Assembly (NCBI GenBank): GCA_021234155.1
Contig: JAJEKV010000095.1
Span: forward strand, 124,001-188,000
Direction of reading: 5' to 3'
Origin: Isoetes taiwanensis
Taxonomy: Eukaryota > Streptophyta > Lycopodiopsida > Isoetales > Isoetaceae
DNA length: 64,000 bases
Shown: piece by piece, positions 55,403 to 64,000 of the stretch
How positions within the stretch are numbered: position 1 is the first letter of the stretch
Layout of the letters: each line of letters opens with the position of its first letter
Translations under genes and position numbers: made by a program
Notes under the pieces: generated by a model
Seen by the model: only the letters and a program-made list of their open reading frames with translations
What the model was told of the DNA's origin: nothing
The model's database searches: none

Positions 55403-55880
55403 CTCGGTATAAATTTATACCGTCAAAAGCATCTGCCATGTTTTAGCCAGACGATTGTCATGTTATATCTGCATCCTGTCACGTTATAACCAACAATAAA
55501 GATCCATCTAATAGAATTTTCTTGTGTTATACTGTATTGGATTTATAACAAAACGTATTTAAAGAGAAATTGTAGTATAAATTTATACCGTGGTTTCTTT
55601 TGTATAACAATTCCGGTATAAATTTATACTGCTCTTGTTTTTTTCATGTGGGATGATGGTATAAATTTATACCGCTTAAGCTCACAGGCGGTATAAATTT
55701 ATACCACTCGAGTTCTTTCCTTGTGTATCGCTTGAACTCACATGGTATAAAATTGTACCGCTTGAGCTCGTGCTGTATAAATTTATACCGCTTGAGCTCA
55801 CGCTGTATAAATTTATACCGCAATGCCACCTAAGCTCCCGTATAAATTTATACCGCAATGCTGTATAAGTTTATACCGCA
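55403..55880. repeat. Array of ten 16-bp palindromes, GGTATAAATTTATACC
   Basis: The self-complementary core GTATAAATTTATAC occurs near 55405, 55576, 55614, 55659, 55690, 55745 (altered), 55770, 55806, 55839 and 55863 (one change). The usual flanks are cgg/ccgc. From 55677 the spacers also carry the palindrome GAGCTC in cttgagctcac. Spacing is irregular (25-55 bp, with one gap of about 170). The conserved palindrome with variable spacers is unlike a slippage-made minisatellite. Confidence 0.9.
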
Positions 55881-57326
55881 ATGCCGCCAATAACGTGGAA
55901 AAAATCAAAGCCTACGAACTAAAGCTAAAAAACATGAAGCCATGTTGTATGGTTACCTGGCCATCATCTGGCAAGTCGGAAACACATTTTAGAGCTCAAA
56001 TGACAACATGTGGATTTGGTGAATCACCCAAAACATTGTTACAGATGACGATGTAGTTTCATTAGTAGACAGTGCTGAGGAACATCCCTTTTGATGGTGG
56101 GGCAGAGCACATGGATAGGTCTGAAGATCATGGTCTGAATGAGTTGGAGGATGAGATGCATCCTAAATTGCTGCAAAATGTAAATTTGTCCAATAAGGCA
56201 TATATATAATTAGGATAAAGCTTCAGGGCTCGGGCAAAGTCAATACGTGTTGCAATTTTGACTGTCTTGTTCATAATTTTGTAAAGAATCCGAACGTTTT
56301 GAATGAGATACCTTTTTGTTGGTCCAGTGCACTTGGTGTTTTCTTCAATGTCTAGTTTTTGGAGTCCTTGAAATTTCTACTAATTTTTTAAAGCAAATTA
56401 GGGTGCTGAAAAGTGGTTGCCAACATTTTTTCATGGTATCTAAGTTCAATCACCTAAAATGTACCTAAAATGTCAAAATTGTCACACTTGTCACGCATAG
56501 ATCGCAAAAATGGACCTTTTTGAGGGAATTTTAGGGAATCTTTTTAAGATTCCTTTTAAAGTGCATTTGGAGCAAATAAGTGCGTTTCATTTTAAACATT
56601 GTTCTGGTTGTTTCAAATGTTAAACTTTGGGACTTCCCTGATGCTGGCACTCCAAACCATCCAGCAGCAACTTATCACAAGGCACCCAAAATTAAAACAC
56701 TATATGGTTTTTCCCATGGTTATGACTAGAAAAGCATTCTAAAAACCAATGTGTGTTTGGGGGTTAATTTCATTAAAAACCATATGTGGCTAAACTAACG
56801 TGTTCTCTTGTAAGGTTTATGAGGCTGGTATTATGGCATGGTAATACGAAATGGTTTCTTTTTAGAGTTTGTGAAAGTGGTAAATTGATGTAGTATATCA
56901 TAGTGTTTTACGGGTATGGTTTTTCTATGTGGTTAAATATAGTGCTTTATTCATGTGCCTGTAACGTGGTTGATCGTTGTGGTAAACTAAGATGGCTAAA
57001 TCTCGTGGTCAATGCACATGGTTCGTATTGTGTTACATGAAAATTACCATTCTTGTTAGTAATTATTTGTTCGAAATATGCATGGTTTTGTTATGCATAA
57101 CTTCATGGTTATCATTTATAAACCAGTAATGATAACTAATAGCGTTTTATTGCTTGAAGCATTTGAAATTTAGTAAACTAAAACCAATAACATTTTGTTG
57201 TTCGAAGCATTTTATATTTAGTCAACTAAAACCATTAAGGACTATGAATGGTTTCTTATATATTGTAGTATTTATTATTACTGCTACATTTTCTTTCATC
57301 AAGCTCCTCACTAACAACAAAAATCA

Positions 57327-57356
57327 GGGAGCAAGGGGATTTGAACCCCGACCATT
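57327..57356 (-). tRNA. tRNA-like 3' half with B-box (pseudo)
   Basis: On the minus strand, GGTCGGGGTTCAAATCCCC, then TTGCTCCC, is a T-arm with GGTTCAAATCC (pol III B-box) and a 3' acceptor strand. No matching 5' half (GGGAGCA) lies within the expected distance. It is a tRNA fragment or SINE remnant inside the CACTA-like element. Confidence 0.45.
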
Positions 57357-58270
57357 GCCAAAACTAGTAAACAATGATAAATGTATTTACAAAACAGGTT
57401 TAGTTCAAATAGAATCCATCTACTATAGAAAAAAAAAGTAAGTACATAAAAATCAAATATGTTAATAACTAACATGCAAGACCTCTAGTTTGGTCCCGTG
57501 ATATAACAAGGCCCTAGAAATTACACCTATGATATTCGACCTGGAGACTCGAAGATTACATCCGAACACTAGCTTCAGCTTTGAAAAACCCTTGATGCAG
57601 GTGGTGTTCGCCATAGCTGGAAGAGTAGAAAACAAGAAAAAGATGGTGTAAAAAAACATGGCAAATGCAATTTCATTTGAAGCATCTGATCTGACGGCAA
57701 GCTACCAAGTATCATCCGTAATTTGACTCCAGATGCCGACCAAAATCTCCTGCATAACAAAACAAAAACAAAAACAAGGGAGTCTGCTTAAAAACCGTAG
57801 CTAAATAAATGGCATAGGAAATAGAGCTTCTACCAATTTATGTGCAAAAGTGACAGAGCAGGAAAGAAAACAGCAGAAACAGAACGTATAAGCTTAAGTA
57901 CAAACAAAAAAACCAGCCGGATAATAGATGCAACAACCAAAGCAAGTAAAGACAGCAAGAAAAAAGAAAACCTTTTTAGTTCACCAGACCTTTGGAGGTC
58001 GATTTAGCAAGAAAAAAATATGTGCAAGAATGTATCAGGTAGCATCAGCGGCAGCGCCCTCGCAAGCGGCAAAAGAAAGAGGAGAGAAAGTAACCCAGAA
58101 GAATAAAAAATTTTATCACAGACTCACAGATCGATCCAGTCTCTTTTGTGCAAACCGCAACAGATTCTGCAAAGAGGAGGATACACAGCTGTTGAAAAAT
58201 CCGACCTGCTAGAAACCCTCTACAATCCGTGCGCTTTCCTCAGCCAATCCGTCCCCGATATGCCTGTGCC

Positions 58271-58310
58271 TCTATGCCTGTGGTAGACCTCTCTATGCCT
58301 GTGGTAGACC
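58271..58310. repeat. Tandem duplication of 21 bp
   Basis: The unit ctatgcctgtggtagacctct is repeated once. Confidence 0.85.
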
Positions 58311-60945
58311 TACCTCTGGCTGCCATAGCCATCGCGTTGGCCGTTGCCCTCTCCACCCCTCTCTATCATGATAGACGTTGCCGCCTAAAAATGGAATCCA
58401 AGGAAACATAAAAGCTTAAATTGTTTTAAGTTTTAAAAGTACTTTTTTCATTGTCTCTCGTCCCTTTTTTTGGCGTAAGGGATTTTTGGCACGACTAAAA
58501 GGTAGGCGACAAGCGTACACTAAGGCATTGAAATGCCTACCTATGGACCTTTTGACAAAATAAGTTATGTACCTTTTTTGTGCTCCCTTCATCATAGAAC
58601 TATGTTAAGGCCAAAAGGTGCGCGTAAGTCACAAGAGGTATAAAATGGCTCATAGCTTTAGCTACCAAACTAAGGCAAGAAAATACATGTAAGCTGAAAG
58701 GTTATAACTACAAGTGGCATATGCAAAGCTTGAGTGCTAAATGGAAAAAGTCCACATGCAACCTATGAAGTTAGAATTAGCTGTGCTCCTTAAATATCAT
58801 ATGCAAGCAATGAAGTTAGTAAGAGTATGAATTTTCCATTGCATCTCCGCCCTTATAACACCCTTGTAACTATAGAGCCTCGGATTAATTTTGCCCCCAT
58901 GAGTACAAAAAAAATAATAATGAGCCAATGAGTTGTGTCACAATCACATGCATCCCATTGTTAGTAAGTGTCAGGATCTAATTCTAAAAATGGGAATCCA
59001 CTACACAACATTGTGTGGGTCTTTAATTACACTAGACCTAGACCGTGACTATGCATATGTATTTCAAATAAAATATGTCCAAAACTTAGCATGTAATGCA
59101 TACGCCCAAATTTTAGTAGATCATGAGCAAAATATGTGTATACAACACCAATATTCTCCAAGCGCCATCTCTCATTTGAGTATGCACCCAAACAAAAGGG
59201 GGAAATTTATACAAAATCCAGATTAGTACCAATTTCTGCACAGTCCAGCCTAGCGCCGATTGAGATTTCTGAAACCGAGTCTAACCTTGATCCATTCATA
59301 CCATTTGAGAAGGCTAATTAACATGTAAGAAGTAACTACCGGAATTGAAAAAGCTAAAAATCAATGGTTTATATCAAGTGGGCGCACACTATGCAAACAA
59401 AAAGAGAATCTGAACTTCTAGAGACCCATGACCATGTTGACACCACGTTATACTTATTGACATTCTCATGCATTGCCCTAGCTACAATGCATACTATCAA
59501 CACCTGAACAGATATATGTGCGTATGTCAATATACATACCAAAAAGTAGCAGTATAGATAGAAGATACAACAAATAGTCACTAACAAAATCATTTCGTTC
59601 GAAAATAATCTATTTGTCTATAGAAGCAAGCATTTTTGAAATATCTGCCAATGACTTGAGGTTGCACTTGATCAAAGTATCCACAAAAAAACATGTCTCT
59701 TCTTTTGTGTTTCCCTCTGGAATATATAGAACATAAGACTTTATGCCCGATATGTATGAATTGAGAACAAATAATTATATTCCATTCTTCCCATAGTTTC
59801 TAAAAACATATAAAGTGCACCATCTTGAAATGGAAGAGAGATGTTCCAAGGTTTATTCAAGCAACACCTTTGGAACTTTTACCACAAATCACTAAACAAA
59901 CATTGTGTCATACACATGTGGCTGAGAAAGAAAAAAATGTCAGATGAAGGAAGAATGCTTCTTGTACGAAGTCAAACATGCACAAGTCTTCTACAAAGAG
60001 CTTGTGCTGTATTTTGCAAATAAAAACTGATAGAAACCACTATTATATGTTGGTTCTCTAAAGATAAAAACAATTTATAGAAGATCAAACAATGAGAAAC
60101 TACAAAATCAAAAGTTTACAAAAACACCATATCTATAGTGGTTTTGATAGTGGTTAACTACACCGACTGTTTTTTGGATGCCTTATGAGCAACGACTATG
60201 GATAGCCACATCTTTTAGGTGATACTTATGAATAATTACCATGACAATTAACTGAGTATGAAACTATGATACAAACTACAACCATTTTATATATACATTG
60301 TGATAGAAAACTAACATAAATAACCACCATAGCATTTAAATTGACACAAAAAACCATGCCATAAACTACTTCAATTTTGTGCTAATAGAAAACCTATATA
60401 GAAAACCATTTCTATATTTAAAGTGGTGTTGAAAAACCATGTCACAAACCACTGTCCATTTAATAACCATACTATGTTAAAATGCCAACATGAATGCCCA
60501 CCATTAATGCAAGAAACAATGTAATAAACTAATATCAGTTATAATAAACCACACTATAACAAAAAATCAACATGAATAACCATGTACTAGATGTGAAAAC
60601 CATTATGGTATATGGTTTTGATTAAGAATGAAATTTTTTGCATAAAAAACCACATTTATAGTGGTTTTTCAATGGTTTATTATAGTGGTTAATTTTTTGG
60701 GTGCCTTGTGTATTTTAAGGAAAATTTCTTTACGCCTTTGAATGTATTCTCATTTTAGCCAGTGATATTGCAGGAAATAGATGTCCAACTGGTTATGGAA
60801 GCCACAAAGTGGAGAAAAGAAACTTTTATCCTTCGAACCAAAGCAGATCAGAGCTTAAAAAACATAGTTTATGATATGGGTGCGTCAGATATTAAAATGT
60901 CAGAAATAGCTCTTAAATTCTAAAAAAGTGAAGATGGACGTTTAC

Positions 60946-62450
60946 ACATGCTGCAACCAAAGAAATGTTTGGTACGTAGTGGATATATATTTACCTGTTG
61001 AACTGTTCCTAAGTACTTGAATGGTTTGTGTCTGGTCCTGTTACCGAAAAAGACTATTTTGGTTTTTGTAAGATTTACTGTCAACCCTGTCTTTTCGCAG
61101 AAGATCTCTAGCAGTTTCAGTAACCTATGCATTCCCTTGTTTTTTGTGGCCATCATGCTCAGGTCATCGGCATATAACATGATGGGTACTTTGGTTTTCC
61201 CTAGTGTGGGAGCGTCCATATCCCCTTGTTGTTCTGCTATGAAGTCTTGTAATGCATCTATGTAGATTCCGAACAGTGTTGGGGATAGCGGGCATCCTTG
61301 CTTGACTCCCGTGTCGCAATCTATTGCTTTTCCCTCTTCTTCCATTTTTGCATATACACTATAGTACAATCTCGCAATTGCCCCTACCATGTCTCTTGGT
61401 GCCTGCATATCTATAAGTCTCTGTATGAGCTTCTCCCTCGGGACTGTGTCAAAAGCTTTCCTGAAGTCCAAAAGCAGCATATGACTTTCTTCCCCTGGTT
61501 TCTATTCTGTTCTATTAATATCCTGAGGGTTATTAAGTGATCAGTGGTTAAGTATTCCGGCCTGAAGCCTGCCTGCCCCTGTGCCCTCAAATCTACTATC
61601 TCTGCCCATTATTTCAATTTATTGTCTAAAACCATTCCAAACCATTTTGCAAAGATGGAGCTCACCATTATTGTTCTGTAATTCCCAGGTTCCTGTCTGC
61701 TCCCTCCTTTGTGTAGGGGTATGACCCTGTTGTACGCCCATCTGTCTGGGAGTCCCATGTGTATTATACCGTTGAATATATATGTTACCTATTTCACTAT
61801 AGCAGTGTCTGCACATTTTAGCAATTCCACAGTTAGTCCATATAGGTCTGGAGCTTTGTTGTTGGCCATGTCCTATTTAGTGCTATCATCACTTCCTGTA
61901 TGCTGAAACATGGTGTATCCATCTCCTGTAGCTCTGGTATTGGTGCGGGGAAGGCCCCGGTCTTGTACAATTTCTCAAGGTATCTCTCCCAGCCGGCTGC
62001 CCCAATGTCTCCTTGTGTGTTCCCGTTTTTCTTATTCCCTTGTCCTTTTCCTTTGAATCCTTTCCAGAAGTTTCGGGGTTGTTTCTTGAGTAGTTTGGCC
62101 AGTCCCCATTGGTGTTGTACCAAGTTTTTGCTTCTCTTTGTCTTCAGCATTCTCAAATATACCCTTTTCTCAGTTTGATATGTTTCCTTTCCTTTCTGCG
62201 CTTTGACCTTTCTTTTTTGTTCCCTGCACTCATCATCGTACCAGACTGAGGCCCTGAAGGCACTATTCCCCCTTTTTCTTCTTCTTTTTCCAAAAACTTC
62301 TGTTGCTACCTTCACTGTTATATCATTAAGCATGTCCCCATTTTCGTCTGCCCTGTGTTCTCCCCAGTTCCATCTTCCCATTTCTTCTTTGATAGACTGC
62401 ACAAATATGTCTGCATGTTTACCCTGGAATTGTATTTTCAACTTTTCCTC
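60946..62450 (-). pseudogene. LINE ORF2 remnant, reverse transcriptase
   Basis: 62441-61833 encodes the linker before the RT (ASVWYDDECREQKRKVKAQK, FSIQEVMIALN). After shifts, 61816-61619 carries the NYR region in another frame. 61480-60946 carries RT blocks with LDFRKAFDTVPRE, QGCPLSPTLFG and the catalytic YADDL, up to KPFKYLG. At least two frameshifts (near 61840 and 61500) and loss of the C terminus make it inactive. Confidence 0.8.
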
Positions 62451-62469
62451 ATCTGTCCATGTTCCCTAT

Positions 62470-63009
62470 TGTCTGTCATTTGTGATCTGCTCGTTTCCTG
62501 TAAGTGTCAGCTGTATGGGGCTATGAACGCTCCGATGTTCTTTGAAGACCATCTCTATTACTTCTGCAGTTACTCGATATGTGTCCTCGTTAGGTTTCTC
62601 TGCTACTCCTATCAGCCTAACATCATGCTTAATCCTACTCTATTCCTCATATTCCATGAGATGCGATTTTATTTTATCAAACGATTCCCATACATCCAAT
62701 TCAACATTTCCTTTTTCTAATTCAACCAACCTCTTCAAGATTTTGGCTTTCTCCTCCTCAATCTCGTCCATTCTGCCTGCATATCCTCGCTCGTCTTCTC
62801 TACTCCTTCTATCCTCACGTCCATGCTGGAGATGGCTATTTTGTTACGGTTGACCGTTTCTGCCAGCGTGTTGAGTGCATCCATACTTGGTATCCTGGAC
62901 TCCAACTGCTTGTCCATCTGCGCTAGAAAATCTTTGAGGCCCTGCTGGTTGCTGGTGCCCTTGCCATATCTGCTCTCTTTTGCTGGCTGAGGCTGGTGTT
63001 TTCCGCCAT
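62470..63009 (-). pseudogene. LINE ORF1 remnant, coiled coil plus RRM-like domain
   Basis: Translation from 63009 starts MAENTSLSQQKRADMA. After a shift near 62930 it continues as a coiled coil (LNTLAETVNRNKIAISSMDV, then KILKRLVELEKGNVELDVW). It ends with DVRLIGVAEKPNEDTY, which resembles the RRM signature of L1 ORF1 proteins (RIIGVPE). A stop lies near 62640. This is the RNA-binding chaperone protein of the element, now broken. Confidence 0.65.
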
Positions 63010-63365
63010 TGCTTGGAAAAATGCAGCGTGCCGCTGTACTCTTCGTCCGGTTATCCGCTACAGACTCTGTGAGAGGAGATTTTTAGATTTTTCCTATCCG
63101 GTCTATATATTGTGTCCCTGAATGGTCTCTTATTTCAAAATGCACCGTTAATCCTAATTTTGAATTCGAATTTCGGAGTAGCCATTCTTTAATTGTTTTG
63201 CCCTCCCCTCCCCGCACTTATTATTTGTTCTGCCATGTGGGTTTCCTCGTATCACATCTTCTTCAATGATGAGTATCACATCTTCCTCGTATATTTCGGT
63301 ACTCCGCGAGGCAGTTGAGGCAGTTGGGGGTATTCTTGGAATATTCTGGTAGCATTTTTTAGTTA

Positions 63366-63790
63366 GTGGTCCGGATACCAGTTGGTGGGTTTAGCCCTCG
63401 CTATCCTGGTGTACGGCGGAGGTTGAACCTCTCGTCAAGTAACTTATTCCGTCAGCTTTATACTCTTTATAATCTCGCAATATGCGTTTTACACAATTTT
63501 TGCGATCTTTCGAGTTTATAGTGGTCCGGGTTTACCAGTTGGTGGGTCTAGCCCTCGCTATCCTGATGTACGGCAGAGGCTGAGCCTCTCTGTCCCGTAT
63601 CTTATTCCGTCCACCTTTTACTCTTATTTAGTCTTGCGACCCTTTGTGGTTTTTGATTTGGGTTTGCAGTAGTACAGTTTACCAGTTGGTGGGTCTGGCC
63701 CTTGCTATCCTGGTGTGCGGAGGAGGCTGGGCCTCTCGGTCCCACAGCTTTTCTGTCCACTTTTACCCTTAATCTTTCCATGTAGCTCCA
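63366..63790. repeat. Three roughly 150-bp monomers in the LINE 5' region
   Basis: Copies start near 63366, 63520 and 63668. Each contains accagttggtgggt.tagccc, ctatcctg.tgt.cgg and a gagg.tg..cctctc palindrome, followed by (t)cttattccgtc..cttt. Landmarks are 157 and 147 bp apart. They lie upstream of ORF1 on the minus strand, in the place of the promoter. Confidence 0.88.
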
Positions 63791-64000
63791 CTGCCCGCTC
63801 CTTTTGTTGTTTTCGTCGCGTGCATACCTTTTTACCTGTTTATCTGTCTACCTTTTGACTTTTCTCTTTCCCATTATCATGGGTTCGTCCCGGGTCCATC
63901 ACGTCCGCCACCTTTTGTACCCGTTGTGTCATAGCTTGTGTCCTTTTGTTACATCCTGTGACAATATCCTATGTTTTCTCATCTGTTTACCAATCTCTTA

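Larger units (their letters stand above)
53254..56607. mobile_element. Segment bounded by 34-bp inverted arms
   Basis: 53254-53287 (starting ctggaacaatgttta) and 56574-56607 are inverted copies with about four mismatches. The clearest shared core is tgaaacgcacttattt and its complement. The 3.35 kb between carry no transposase. They carry short duplications (53614-53727, 53812-53883), minus-strand coding-like pieces near 54755-55056 (AKKDAGIGKYVSQNAGSSKA) and the palindrome array at 55403-55880. No target duplication could be fixed, so it may be a DNA transposon or two solitary related repeats. Confidence 0.45.
56676..60710. mobile_element. CACTA-like (CAC-ended) transposon, 4.0 kb, TSD TAT
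   Basis: The ends are CACAAGGCACCCAAAA at 56676 and its complement finishing at 60710. TAT flanks both sides (56673-56675 and 60711-60713), and the join is verified by the split GTPase copy. The first and last about 400-600 bp are crowded with GTGGTT/AACCAC and ATGGTTTTT/AAAAACCAT motifs in opposite orientation, the subterminal arrays expected for CACTA elements. No transposase is recognised. The interior shows exon-like minus-strand sequence at 57570-57750 (acceptor tcttccag) and low-complexity DNA. Confidence 0.88.
56612..60945 (+). pseudogene. Third IRG-type GTPase copy, broken and split by a transposon
   Basis: 56612-56675 matches gene B around G3 (WDFP then A in place of G). The match resumes at 60711 (tattttaagga) and continues through the LILTSD and RTKAD-like region (RTKAD read as LRTKAD) to about 60945. 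It then ends in LINE sequence. The 5' half with the P-loop is absent; the copy begins just inside the inverted arm ending at 56607. A 2-bp deletion near 60768 and a stop near 60919 disable it. Removing the 56676-60710 element and one TAT restores continuity at the site. Confidence 0.9.
60946..63790 (-). mobile_element. L1-like LINE with coiled-coil/RRM ORF1, RT and 5' monomers; internally deleted
   Basis: In minus-strand order: a 5' region with three monomers (63790-63366), ORF1 from 63009, then a segment leading into the RT. The RT carries HMLLLDFRKAFDTVPRE, GVKQGCPLSPTLFGIYID and LYADDLSMM. The element ends without poly(A) at the GTPase pseudogene. No endonuclease domain is seen between ORF1 and the RT lead-in, so a large internal deletion is likely. 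It belongs to a different LINE family from the two copies at 14475 and 30491. Confidence 0.82.

Noticed and set aside
55403-55880. CRISPR-like array of spaced palindromes
   Set aside because: Spacers are irregular and related to each other, there are no cas genes, and the DNA is eukaryotic.

Overview
This window looks like nuclear DNA of a land plant with a large, transposon-rich genome. The evidence is a PLS-class PPR protein, a plant receptor-like kinase fragment, a NAC-domain remnant, a COQ2-type prenyltransferase exon and a CDK11/CDKG-type kinase, together with plant L1-type LINEs and hAT, CACTA, Mutator and Helitron ends. A fern or gymnosperm would fit best (many decayed, nested elements, a non-LTR/non-LINE reverse transcriptase, IRG-like GTPases). 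That is an inference; the species cannot be named from the sequence. Almost everything that is not a transposon is a gene fragment.

Layout. 1-3060: short repeats, a 22-bp-TIR MITE (499-820), a CpG-rich hAT-like element (1079-1774, perfect 8-bp TSD) and a CACTA terminus (to 3059). 4858-14341, minus strand: a decayed retroelement with a YIDD reverse transcriptase, no visible C-terminal endonuclease and two direct terminal copies of about 1.2 kb, like the pseudo-LTRs of Penelope-like elements. A 133-bp insert with a 15-bp TSD interrupts its reverse transcriptase, and a 2.16-kb segment interrupts its upstream terminal copy. 14475-20182: a nearly complete minus-strand plant L1 LINE with a 17-bp TSD. 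21909: a Helitron 3' end. 22028-23590: a 1.5-kb polypyrimidine tract. 24000-28200: non-coding with inverted repeats. 28240-29001: 3' half of a receptor-like kinase. 29425-32600, minus: exons of an unknown gene, then a PPR gene split by a second copy of the same LINE.

33100-34800: dispersed repeat, 318-bp tandem repeat and a LINE relic. 34793-44106: Helitron-like segments (3' ends at 37792 and 40381) with gene fragments on the plus strand: NAC, then COQ2 exon, CDK exons (with a Mutator-like element inside their intron) and an acidic coiled-coil reading frame. 47000-48550: minus-strand coding-like remnants and a dispersed repeat.

49846-52858 holds the two best-preserved genes, a head-to-head pair of IRG-type (interferon-inducible-GTPase-like) GTPases. 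Each has one 80-bp intron at the same site, and the 0.83-kb shared upstream region carries two TTGACC (W-box) repeats. A third, broken copy (56612-60945) is split by a 4-kb CACTA-like element (56676-60710, TSD TAT). Between the second and third copies lie another Helitron 3' end (53060), a segment bounded by 34-bp inverted arms (53254-56607) and an array of ten 16-bp palindromes. The window ends with a minus-strand L1-like LINE (60950-63790) whose 5' region has three roughly 150-bp monomers.

The GTPase pair is the only locus that reads as possibly functional host genes. The rest is best read as a record of nested insertion and gene-fragment capture.
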